64,000 nucleotides of DNA from Climacium dendroides. Lineage: Eukaryota > Streptophyta > Bryopsida > Hypnales > Climaciaceae. The translations under genes were made by a program, and so were the position numbers. The number at the start of each line of letters is the position of its first letter. The stretch's first letter is position 1. The DNA lies in assembly GCA_950106755.1 (NCBI GenBank), contig OX467083.1, forward strand, positions 3,199,501 through 3,263,500. The letters are read 5' to 3'. Below the pieces are notes generated by a model, which saw only the letters and a program-made list of their open reading frames with translations, was not told where the DNA came from and searched no databases. Shown in pieces: positions 24,331 through 33,666 of the stretch.

Positions 24331-24984
24331 CGAATTGAACCCGATCGACGTGACAATTTAATTACTACTTACAATTTGCAAGCTTAGCTTGCAGTATACT
24401 TCCTTCGATTTTGAATGGCCCCATCTATCCCGTCATGCATGACCTGGTCTCCTTCGTGCCGTGATCATGCTGCTCTGTTAGTCCAGTGGAAATTATCCCC
24501 AAAGCGCCGACAGGCACGGCAGTAAATATCCGTGTCCTCCATGACTGCGTGCCTTATCAGAGCCTTATCAGAAACGATCTCGTGCGGATCCGGTACTCTG
24601 GTAGTAATAATGAGGTCAGGGTGTACAACAGTCAGAACTTTGTTGAAGGAATGGGTGGGGTGTCCTTCTTCAGTGGTACTTTGGGAAGGATTATTCCATC
24701 TTTTGGCAGGGTCACAAGATTTATGGGATCAAGTGAAGGCTTAGCTAACTGCAAGCGATTGGGTTAGTTGGTTCACGTTTAGATTTGGGGGGAGGAGCAT
24801 GCACAGTACTGCCTGAGATGAAATCCAAAAACAAAAGTGGAGGTGGGTCATTAAACAATATAGTAACACCCCAATAATATAAATAACAGGTAATATCACT
24901 GTTTAGTTAGCCTCCAAAGATTCATGTGCCTAAAAATGAAAAATTCTCACAAAACAGACCAGAATTGGCATTCTCTTAAAAAAT

Positions 24985-25011
24985 GGGGGGCGGGGGGGGG
25001 GGGGGGAGGGG
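24985..25011. repeat. Poly-G tract
   Basis: G6, C, G15, A, G4. It lies at the edge where the mixed-composition region gives way to AT-rich repeats. Potential G-quadruplex and a likely sequencing weak point. Confidence 0.85.
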
Positions 25012-25653
25012 CGCTATTTATCAAATATCAATCACTCTTTAGAATTTGTAACTACAGGGTCTCATTCTTGATTGGGTTTAGGGTCACAAATAAAAAAAAT
25101 TGAGGTTTTGAGGGCATTGTATGTGTAAGAACAAAACTTGTGAAAAGGAGCAAAAATGTTAAAATAATGCTTTTTTCGAGATTGCCAAGACTTTTGACAA
25201 TGTGATTTTAAAAAAAATTTGAATCCTATGACTCAAATTTTCTTTTGCAAAGAAAATTTAGGGACCTCAAATTTGAATAGAGCAATGGAGCCTCGAGTTA
25301 GGAAGCAGTATGCAAATTTTCAAAGCAAAATGACATTGCACTCCTCCTATCCAAGTTGGGGAACAAGCTTTAAAAACGCATAATTTTTTTTTCCAACTAT
25401 TGGATTTTCATAAAAATAAATTTTGTAGAATGTATTGTATTTCCCTAATGTTCCAAAAAACAAAAGAAAGAAACTTAAACACAATACTTCAATTTAGATA
25501 TCCATTTGGGCTTACAAGAGTTGTAGGAATTAATTATGATTATGGAAATAAATTTTAAAAGACATCCTAAGTGTCAATAAATAATTGATATGCTAGAAAA
25601 GAGGAGTGGAATCATTTTAGAGATGTCATTCTAAGGTCAAATCACACTCAAAG

Positions 25654-25807
25654 CATGGTTGTCATATTGGACAAGTTACTATTCATTTTTTGTCCTGTAG
25701 GACAAGTTACTATTCATCAAATGTACCTCTCAAGTACATTTGATGAATAGTAACTCGTCCTACAGGACGAAAAATGAATAGTATCTTGTCCAGTATGACA
25801 ACTATGA
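25654..25807. mobile_element. Foldback MITE 1 (154 bp) with 8-bp target duplication
   Basis: Near-perfect palindrome: the left arm begins CATGGTTGTCATATTGGACA, the right arm ends TGTCCAGTATGACAACTATG, and the two meet at a CTCA centre. ACTCAAAG flanks both sides (25646-25653 and 25808-25815). Each arm carries AGTTACTATTCAT twice. 8-bp duplications are typical of hAT elements, though the CATGG end does not fully fit the usual hAT terminal consensus. Confidence 0.92.
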
Positions 25808-25884
25808 CTCAAAGGTACCAAAGAAGGAATCAAATCCAATAAAATTTGCAATGTAGTTTCTTTTAAAATCTATTGTTTCTTAAT

Positions 25885-27500
25885 CCTTGAAACCCTAAAG
25901 TGTTTTTTTCCTTTGAAATTTTAGCACAAGATGTAACCAAGGAGTAGCTTTAAGGCCCAAAAATTTTCATAACTTTTGACTATAGGGTTCAAAAGTTATT
26001 GTATGATATGTGTTTTTTAGTAATCAACAAACAATCCAAGCAACATAAAAGACTTCTTTAAAAATCATTCTTTAAGAAATAAAATTTTGAAATTGATTCT
26101 CCAAATTTATTTATTTGTAGAAAGCTTTGAATCATTCTATTTGTATTAATGAAATGAAAGTTACGAGGAGTTCTAGTTTGCAAGTAGTTATGCAATTTTT
26201 ACTCTAAGATAAATTTTGAAGACTTTTATTTAACTCAACTTTCAATATTTTGGAAAGAAGATAAAATCATTAGGTATAGATTGTTTATTACAACATTACA
26301 ACCATTGTGACTAGCATTTTTCAATCCCATAAATAAATTGTTAACAATTAATATTTTGAATCATTTTCTTCATCTTTCTACTTACTATTTTTTTCCTCTA
26401 TGTTATATAATTCTAAATGATTTGAAAATTTTCAAACATGTAGCCAACTTGCTTTGAAGAATGAATCCAAAGACTTGGGGGGTGCACTCCCCCTTTTTTT
26501 GATGCTAGTGTGCGAACAAAACTTTGACCCCCCTATATACTTTTTGAATTTTAAATAAAATTAAATGAAAAAATATGAATAAATTTTTCTATTTTGAAAT
26601 TTTCTATTTTGAAAAATTAGAATTTTATTTATTAATAATAATTAATTATAAAATTTTGAAGTAAAAAGATACACTGTAGAACTAAAAAATAACTTTTACA
26701 CCCCTATATTATATAAGAAAAAAATGTCTAAAAAATGAACAAAAAATTCCTAAAAATAACTCTCTATTGAAAGCTCATTTTGAGTTAAATATTGATGCAA
26801 TGGTCATTTAAATGTATTCTTTAAAAATATTTGAGTCATGGTTGTCATACTGGACAAGTTACTATTCATTTTCCGTCATGTAGGACGAGTTACTATTCAT
26901 CAAATGTACTTGAGAAGTACATTTGATGAATAGTAACTCGTCCTACAGGACAAGAAATGAATAATAACTTGTTCAGTATGACACCATGATTTGAGTTAAA
27001 AAACATGCCATTTTAGTGCATTTTTAACCTCTTTTAAAAATCATTCCATACTTTATTTGAGTTTGAAATTTGGAGAGTAGAATCTTTTAGTCATTAGTAA
27101 ACAATACTCAAAATTTGAAGTTAAAATTATAGTTTATTAAAAACCACTTGTTCACATGTGGTTTATTGTAGTAGAACTAAGTGCACTTCCTAGGTCCAAA
27201 GAGTAACCACCATTTTGAACATTTTTTATACAAATGAGAGCTTGTAAAGTATAATTGCCCAATTTTTTAAAGGATCCCCTAAAAGGATTTTTGTCACTTA
27301 AAACACTAATATTTTACAATTTATACAATAGAAATTATTGAAATTTTTTCTACATCTTTTCAAAGTCTTAAACCAACGTACTGCATGATCCTATGGTTGT
27401 ATGTGTCTACAAATGTTTTTCTTCAAAAATCTGGTACTTGTACTAGAAATGACAATTTGGGAGTGCTTTTGACAAATATAGTCAAAAACCCTTAAAGGTT
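25885..27500 (-). repeat. Repeat family H copy 2, interrupted
   Basis: The segments 25885-26485 (AAGGAGTAGCTTTAAGGCCC, GAATCATTCTATTTGTATTA) and about 27020-27500 (CACTTAAAACACTAATATTT, TAACCAACGTACTGCATGAT) match copies 1 and 3 in order. The intervening roughly 530 bases are not part of the family and include the palindrome at 26837-26988 and a short GGGGGGTGCACTCCCCC hairpin near 26477. Confidence 0.6.
26837..26988. mobile_element. Foldback MITE 2 (152 bp) with 8-bp target duplication
   Basis: Same family as the element at 25654: ends CATGGTTGTCATACTGGACA and GTTCAGTATGACACCATG, with the same interior and the centre TACTTGAGAAGTA. ATTTGAGT is duplicated at 26829-26836 and 26989-26996. Inserted within repeat family H copy 2. 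Confidence 0.92.
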
Positions 27501-27983
27501 GAAGTTAATCTATTAATTAAAAATAGTTTAGTCTTTTTTGACTAGTATTTTAAGTCATATTTAGTCTACTATTTTTTTATTCATCAAAAAATAAAAAATT
27601 CTTTGATGTATTTTAGATGTCAACTTGTCAAGTTTTTCAATGGTAGAAAAGGGGTCTAATTTCTTATAATTTCTAATGTGATTGAATAAAAAAAATTATG
27701 AATATATATAATCATATGATAGAGTAAAAATGGGCTCTTTTGCTGCAATTTGAATACTATTTCATTTTCTATAATATTCATAAGTAAAAACATGTGAACA
27801 TCTTTTTCAATATAATGATGATTGTGATAAAACACAAAATATATATATCATTCACCTCAAGGGCCCTATATAAGCTATTTTTGGAATTGAATGTCTAAAT
27901 TTTTTTTAGAATAAGTTGTCAAAAATCAATCAATTTATTAAAAATTTATACTATTTTGTGTTTAAGATTTAATCACTAAAAAT

Positions 27984-28238
27984 CATGGTTGTCATATCGG
28001 ACGGAATCTCACTGTTTACGGACATAATCGGACCGATTAGGGTTGACTGACTGCGAACTTTAGAGGCTTATAACTTTTGCAAAAATACTTCAAACTGTAG
28101 ATGCCTAAAAACATCTCATTTGCCCGATTTGAAGTAATTTTGCAAAAGTTATAAGCCTCTGAAGTTCGCAGCCGGTCAACCCTAATCGGTCCGATTCTGT
28201 CCGTGAACAGTGAGATTCCGTTTGATATGACAACCATG
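27984..28238. mobile_element. Foldback MITE 3 (255 bp), same ends, different interior, 8-bp target duplication
   Basis: Ends CATGGTTGTCATATCGGACG and GTTTGATATGACAACCATG match the two upstream palindromes, but the arms (about 110-115 bases) carry unrelated sequence: GAATCTCACTGTTTACGGAC, CCGATTAGGGTTGAC, GAGGCTTATAACTTTTGCAA. CTAAAAAT is duplicated at 27976-27983 and 28239-28246. Confidence 0.92.
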
Positions 28239-28246
28239 CTAAAAAT

Positions 28247-29040
28247 CCTTCTCAATAGTTTTACGCTTAAAAAATATGAACTATTTGGATAAAAACATCC
28301 TTTTAAAGTGCTATATTATAATAGATACATGTCCTTTTGAAGATTTTAGTTACAAAAAAATTTCTCCAACTTATTAAAGGGATGCATTGTAATACTATTC
28401 ATTTAAAAGTTTTTTAAAAATGACAACATCAAAGTAATTTAGAGCTCTAAAATTTCAGAAAAGGACTCTAAACTTAATCCTAGCAAAGTAATGGTATTGG
28501 TACCTTTGAGTGTAGTTTGACCTTCTATGGCCCCTTTTATTTTAATAATTGGTTTCAAACAATCATGCCAATTTAATATTATAGAATATTAATTTTATAG
28601 TCTTACAAATGAATATGTGGTGGAAACCATTATATCAGGATTTGAATAATAAATTAAAAATGGGTTCCAAATGAATGAATGATCAATTTCATTGACCTTT
28701 AATTTTTTAGTTTTTTTTATCCTATTTGCAATGAATTCATGAAGTTAAATTTCTTAAATTGGGAGCTCTATTAAAATGCCATTCAAAAAGGAAAGGATAA
28801 CAAAGATTTAGGGAGTTGAAAGACGGATTGATAGATTGGAATATTGGAGGAGGTGAAAGTCTTAGTTTACCATATTCTAAATTTCCAATATTGTCGATGG
28901 AAAGCAATTAATTTGCATATAATGGTATAATGAGGTAATTATATAAATGTGAAAATGACACATAGAATACAAGTTATATAACCAATTAATTTTCCTAAAT
29001 TATATATTTTTTGAATACATGGAAATTCATTTTGCATAGG
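28247..29040. other. AT-rich intergenic DNA, no gene recognised
   Basis: No terminal repeats or conserved frame recognised. Confidence 0.4.
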
Positions 29041-29305
29041 AATATGGAATGATTGGGATATTTCTTTAAAATCAACATCATGGGATATTTCTTTAAAATG
29101 GTGTCATTTTGCAAACTTTGGCACTTTTATGGTTAAGATTACACAATGTGAAATCTATACCTATCTTAGATGGCACTTTTAAGGTTCAGACAACGCAATT
29201 TGAAATCTATTCCTGTCCTAGATGGCATTGTAGCAGTTTAGACCAACCTGATCTGAAAATGGCATATGGAATATCCTCATCTAATGAAATTTCATATCAT
29301 CCTAT
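29041..29305. repeat. Possible relative of the 18.6-kb MITE, with 52-bp tandem units
   Basis: GGATATTTCTTTAAAATGGT at the left and CTAATGAAATTTCATAT at the right resemble the 18621-18941 ends. Inside, ATGGCACTTTTA-type units start at 29120, 29172 and 29224 (spacing exactly 52), each followed by a GACYAACCTGATCTGAAA-like segment; the third is decayed. Confidence 0.55.
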
Positions 29306-30981
29306 CATCCCACTCAGGTCATGCAAACAACTTATGAGATGCAAAGTAACTGTTGCAAACTTATGAGGTGCGGTTCAATGTCACCAGGTTTACGGAATTC
29401 AATTTCAATGCATTTACCTCCTAGCATGATTTTTATAAGCTAATTAACACTCCAGGGTTGGTTCGCATTGCTTCAATATTATTCTTCCATCTGTCTCAAT
29501 AATACAAGAAGTAAACTTATCCCCACCTCCGACGGCATGCAGCTAGTCTGTAGCTAATTCAAATTCTCACGCGGTAACTTGTGTTTTGCACAATAGATGA
29601 AGGCAGCTGAGCACGAATAGACCGGATATTTTCGAGCTCTAATAGACGTACGTACGCTACCTCCTGCAACGACGTACATGCTCTGTCGGTTCCAATCCAT
29701 TGTCGTCTTCATACAGAAACTGAACCGCACTGCAGGAATCCGTCGGTTTCACTTGCGGATGAATCTATTTCAGTAACGTGTCATTCACCATTAGCGTCGT
29801 TATTGATTTGGAGTGTCACTGGGACATGCAGTCACCCTTTCAGTATCCTCTTAATTGTATCAATTCAATGGTCGTACTCTCTACAATATATTAGCGAGTT
29901 TCAGAACACAGTTTATTAAAACTGGGCCCGCAACTCCAGAAACATGGACGAAGTAGATCTGGGGTGGTGTCAATAGAGCATCTTCAACTGAACCAGTTGT
30001 TCCAATATCGCTGATCATGAAATCCATCATTTAAACGTGCAAATTAATATGATTGAGGCTACTCAGGTTTCGTAAGAGGCCTATTCGATAGCACCAATAA
30101 AGAACAATTCCAAATTAACAGATGTTATGTGAAGCAGGAGTGAGGAGTCTGATATACAAACTCTCAGATTTCAAATTATCAACGATACAGCGGCTAATGT
30201 ACATAAAACCGGGCATAAACTGAATCCGCTCATGTACAACTGCCAACAATTTTATTGATGCCAATTTCATCTATCAACAGAATTGAAGTATTGAACTCCT
30301 CGATCGGCTAATTCGAGGGTATTAGAAACAACTGGGTCGATCATGCAGGCCCACAAACTGTATGATTGTGTACTAAACAGGGAATGCTTGCTAGCTGACA
30401 GTCCCTTCCAACTTCCAAGACACGAGCACATTCAACTGATTGCAGAACAAACACTTCCGATCGAAGGACGAATTTAATACAGAGAGATGTAAAAAAAACT
30501 AATTAAGCGAATCGATCGGACTACTCCGGATACTAGCTAACAACAATTGAGATATATCCCTTCACTTTTTGCCATGTCACTTGGCAGTACATACATAGTT
30601 TGCATATTAATCATCTTAGTTTGCTCTTCTCCTCTTTAGTTCCAATAATCTGCGCCTCATGCATGCTTGCTTGTCGATATGAAGCTTGAATGACGTGGAC
30701 TCCCACATCCTTAGGACATGTATTATCGTGCATGGGCTCCAGTCCGAGCGCTAGCTGGCCTACTTGCGGCAAAAGGCATGAATTCCTTGCTCTTATTGAT
30801 CTAGTGCCACTTTCCGATCCAGGAGCTTCATGCTAACGAAACAGTCAAGTACGTTCTCATCCAAAAATCGAACAAATAATCATATCGTCACTCGGAGGTG
30901 AGAATTAATCCAGTCTGTGTAAGTAAGTACGTAACAAACTAATTAACTGACTAGCTAAAACACGTACTGTCTGCTCTACAA
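29306..30981. other. Downstream flank of the NAC gene, no gene recognised
   Basis: Mixed-composition, non-repetitive DNA. It should contain the 3' untranslated region and polyadenylation site of the NAC gene near its right edge, but no clear AATAAA on the minus strand could be assigned just past 30982. Confidence 0.45.
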
Positions 30982-33444
30982 CTATACATTCCAGAGATGG
31001 ACCAAGTGACTTTCCAGATTGATCGATGAGGACAAATGGTCCGTGGCTTGCCTCTTCATGCGGCCCACATGGCAGGTGACGTCCGCTAACGTCTGGTCCC
31101 CGCGCGTCCCCGTCCTGACGCATCCGTCCATTTGCGGCTGCATCCAAAACGGACTCTCCTCACATTGCAACACCGGGAAGGCGCCGGTTTCGTGCGTGAC
31201 CGTGGATCTCGCGTCGTCGAAGGGGATGACGGAGTACTCACATTGGTCAGCTCGGGGCCTGCAAGCTGGATTCAGAGTTCGGAACGAAGAGGACGAGCAC
31301 GGCGCCAGATCGAGATCGAGAGAGTTGGCAGGATGAAGGCGCATCTGAAACTCCTGGTCGACTTGGAGGTGGTGCAGGAGAGCCGAGTCTGGGAAATAGG
31401 GGGGGCTGTCTTGGGGGGGAGTGCCGTAGTCGTCCACGCTGATCTCCTGTTTGCAGGTGAGGTTGGTGGTGAAGCTTGGGTGCTGGAGATGATGAACGTT
31501 GTTGTCGTGGAAGATGAGATTGCCTGTGGCGGGAGGAGGGCTCAGAAGCTCGCCTGGGAGCAGCTGGTTCTGGTCTTCATCCAAGGAGCACGATGTGTCT
31601 TGGCTCTTGGTCTTGAAGACCTTGGTTTTCCTGAAGACCCGACACACTACCCAACCATCTAATTCCTGCACAACCAAATGTAACATTGTCACCCACTGCA
31701 GCACTGCTCTCAGACTTAAACCAAAAGAGATGGAATTATAGAAACATGCAGTGTGCATAATCAGATACCTTCTTCTGATCTAAGGGTATGTACGTTCGGT
31801 ACAGTAAGGGAGGTACTTTAATTTGCCTAATGACCTGAAAAACACGAATAGATACGTAGCGGGAGAATTGAAAGCCACTCTAATTATAACAAAAACTGGC
31901 TAAATAACACTTCGAGTGTCATTGCACTGAAAAAGAACTACACTACACTTCGGGTGTTTTTCACAGGTTGTCGTTCAGCTGAAAAAGAACTACACTACAC
32001 CTCGGGTGTTATTCATTGGGTGTCATTCGACGACTACCTTTCTGCTATAAACACTACTAGACCAGCTGTTGATGCTCGAGCCCCTCGTATGTCTTCACGA
32101 GTAGAAAGGCAGGAGAAATGACACTAAATCTTTGTAAGACACTTACAATGTTGTTCTTTTGAAGTTAACCACACCCTCAGTGCAATTCATCTAGTCGGTA
32201 TCACTGATGGGGTATCATTAATTCTGGCCCCTCCTTAGCACCCAACCTCGATCGACGAAGCCAGCAATCTATTCATCACTCAGAAATTGTTTTACTACTG
32301 ATGATCGAATGGAGTACTAGTGAACGAACGATGACATGAATTATTCTAGCTGGGGAGGGAATCGAAAGCGAAGACATACTGTAGTAGTTCCGTAGTTGGG
32401 GACTCCGCCGGGGGATCCTTCGTCCAGTCGGAACTCGTGCATGATCCAGTCAGACTTCTGGCCGTGGGGGGCGCGTCCTTTGTAGAACACCAGCGTCTTG
32501 CGCATGCCGATCACGTGGCGGTGCTGCGTGTGGATGGCCTTGTCCCTTCCCGTGGCCTTCCAGAAGCCTGCCGTGGTGGCGCGGTTGGCCCGATTGCCCG
32601 TCGGGTACTTCTTGTCCTTCCGGCTGAAAAAGTACCAGTCGGTCTGGTTCTCCGCCGCGTCATCGCCTATCCGGCACACTTCTGCAATTCATTCATCCGA
32701 TTCGACGCGTTGCATCAGCACATCATTTTCAGCACACTAGCTGGTTCCAACACTATTGCCCGTTACATAATTGCTGTCGATTGCTCTCGCGCGGTTCCAG
32801 GAGGTGAGTAACATGTGAGCTAGAAAACTAGTCTGCAGGATCGAAAAATCGAGAACCTAACATGTTACAACGTGAACCGGGAATGCCAATCCTAAAACCA
32901 CTTAACCACCCAGATATATACAGAGAGAGAATCTCACGGTGCAATTCTTTTACTAATCCTAAGTTAACCTCATATCCATTACAAATATGGCTGATTTCAG
33001 TGAAACGAGTGCACTCAGCTTCACTTGCCCAACGGAACCTTAGATCTACACTAGTCCTAGTTTTCAGAGATCTCGGCACTTGAAAGTCATCGGGCGCTCC
33101 GAGACACGCCATTTCAAGAGTATGAGCATATGATAATTATTCCTCCATGCAGACTGGCATCATTTCTACTCGCGAAAGAGGTTTTAGGAATACCAAGTTG
33201 ACTACAAAGTAAATGTTCGTAGAGAGGTGGTATGATCCATCTAGGTGTCATGCACAACTGTAGATTTCGACTGCTTACCGTGGAGGTCCCAGGGCTCGAT
33301 TTTGTAGAGGTCCAGCTCTTGAATGAGCTGGTCTCGCTGCGCCCTTTCCACTTTGCCGTGTAAGTAGTAGCCCACGAGCTCCTCGTCAGTCGGATGGAAT
33401 CGGAAACCCACCGGAATCGGGGAGTTGGTGTTGGTGTTGTTCAT
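30982..33444 (-). CDS. NAC-domain transcription factor, VNS (VND/NST/SMB)-like, three exons
   Basis: Predicted spliced CDS, exon 1 33444-33279, exon 2 32681-32380, exon 3 31665-30982, giving 383 residues. Donors GTAAGC and GTATGT and acceptors TTGCAG and GTGCAG fit GT-AG rules; the phase-1 first junction turns WDLH plus E into the expected end of NAC subdomain B, and the second junction is in phase 0. The NAC domain spans about residues 9-167: [18 protein letters not shown] (11-28), LYKIEPWDL (46-54), [15 protein letters not shown] (70-84), [16 protein letters not shown] (88-103), [16 protein letters not shown] (114-129), [11 protein letters not shown] (131-141), [11 protein letters not shown] (159-169). 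NAC proteins bind DNA as nuclear dimers through this fold. The subdomain D/E wording is that of the VNS clade, which controls secondary-wall, water-conducting or root-cap cell differentiation in land plants (family knowledge). The roughly 216-residue C-terminal part is rich in Ser, Pro and Asp and ends in a short Leu/Trp-containing segment, as expected of an activation region. The subclade is an inference; the NAC assignment is near certain. Confidence 0.93.
31666..32379 (-). other. Intron 2 of the NAC gene, containing a 52-bp tandem repeat
   Basis: 714 bp between donor GTATGT and acceptor GTGCAG. It separates subdomain D (ending HEFRLDE plus a 13-residue linker) from subdomain E (DGWVVCRVF), the usual second intron position of NAC genes. 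Two imperfect tandem units starting at 31929 and 31981 share GAAAAAGAACTACACTACAC followed by a TCGGGTGTT core. Confidence 0.85.
31929..32032. repeat. 52-bp tandem repeat, two units, inside NAC intron 2
   Basis: Units begin at 31929 and 31981 and share about 36 of the first 40 bases; the sequence just before the first unit (CTTCGAGTGTCATT) resembles the end of a third, decayed unit. Confidence 0.75.
32682..33278 (-). other. Intron 1 of the NAC gene
   Basis: 597 bp between a GTAAGC donor and a pyrimidine-poor acceptor ending TTGCAG. It splits NAC subdomain B after WDLH, the position at which the first intron lies in most plant NAC genes. No nested gene or clear repeat was seen inside. The reading frame continues into stop codons if it is not removed, which supports splicing. 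Confidence 0.85.
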
Positions 33445-33659
33445 TGCAAACTCTCCTGCAGTTTCTTAGCTCGACGCCTACAGAAACGCCGGATTGAATC
33501 CACTGCAGTTAGAACTCGGAATCAAAGAGTCTCGATTACTTGAGTTCTGACTTCTGCCTCTAAAAGGCCTTATCATGTGCATTGAAATCATCTAATTCCG
33601 CCTATATGAATCAAAACATTGAAAAAAGTGAGCGTACTCTCTACCAATTTGGTACCCAG

Positions 33660-33666
33660 TTATATA
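33660..33666 (-). promoter_or_regulatory. TATA-box candidate of the NAC gene
   Basis: The minus strand reads GCTGTATATAACTGGG here, giving TATATAA about 216 bases upstream of the start codon. A start site about 30 bases downstream would leave a leader of roughly 185 bases, normal for a plant gene. The position is inferred from sequence only, and an upstream start site is possible (see the pyrimidine-rich tract). Confidence 0.4.

Larger units (their letters stand above)
19900..24950. other. Balanced-composition, repeat-poor region without a recognised gene
   Basis: From about 20.2 kb composition shifts from AT-rich to mixed, with many CTAGCTAGC, GATCGATC and GTACGTAC words as seen around the NAC gene. 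Open frames are below 115 codons and unrecognised. Some segments (22440-22560, 22860-22990, 24486-24767) read like protein in short stretches, but no gene model could be built. It may hold distal regulatory DNA, a noncoding RNA or an unrecognised small gene. Confidence 0.4.

Noticed and set aside
24486..24767. 93-codon plus-strand frame with protein-like composition
   Set aside because: No domain, no neighbouring exon and an overlapping alternative frame of similar length; not enough to call a gene.
31132..31662. 176-codon open frame on the plus strand
   Set aside because: It lies antisense to exon 3 of the NAC gene and has no independent protein character.
32437..32811. 124-codon open frame on the plus strand
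   Set aside because: Antisense shadow of NAC exon 2 and the adjoining intron.
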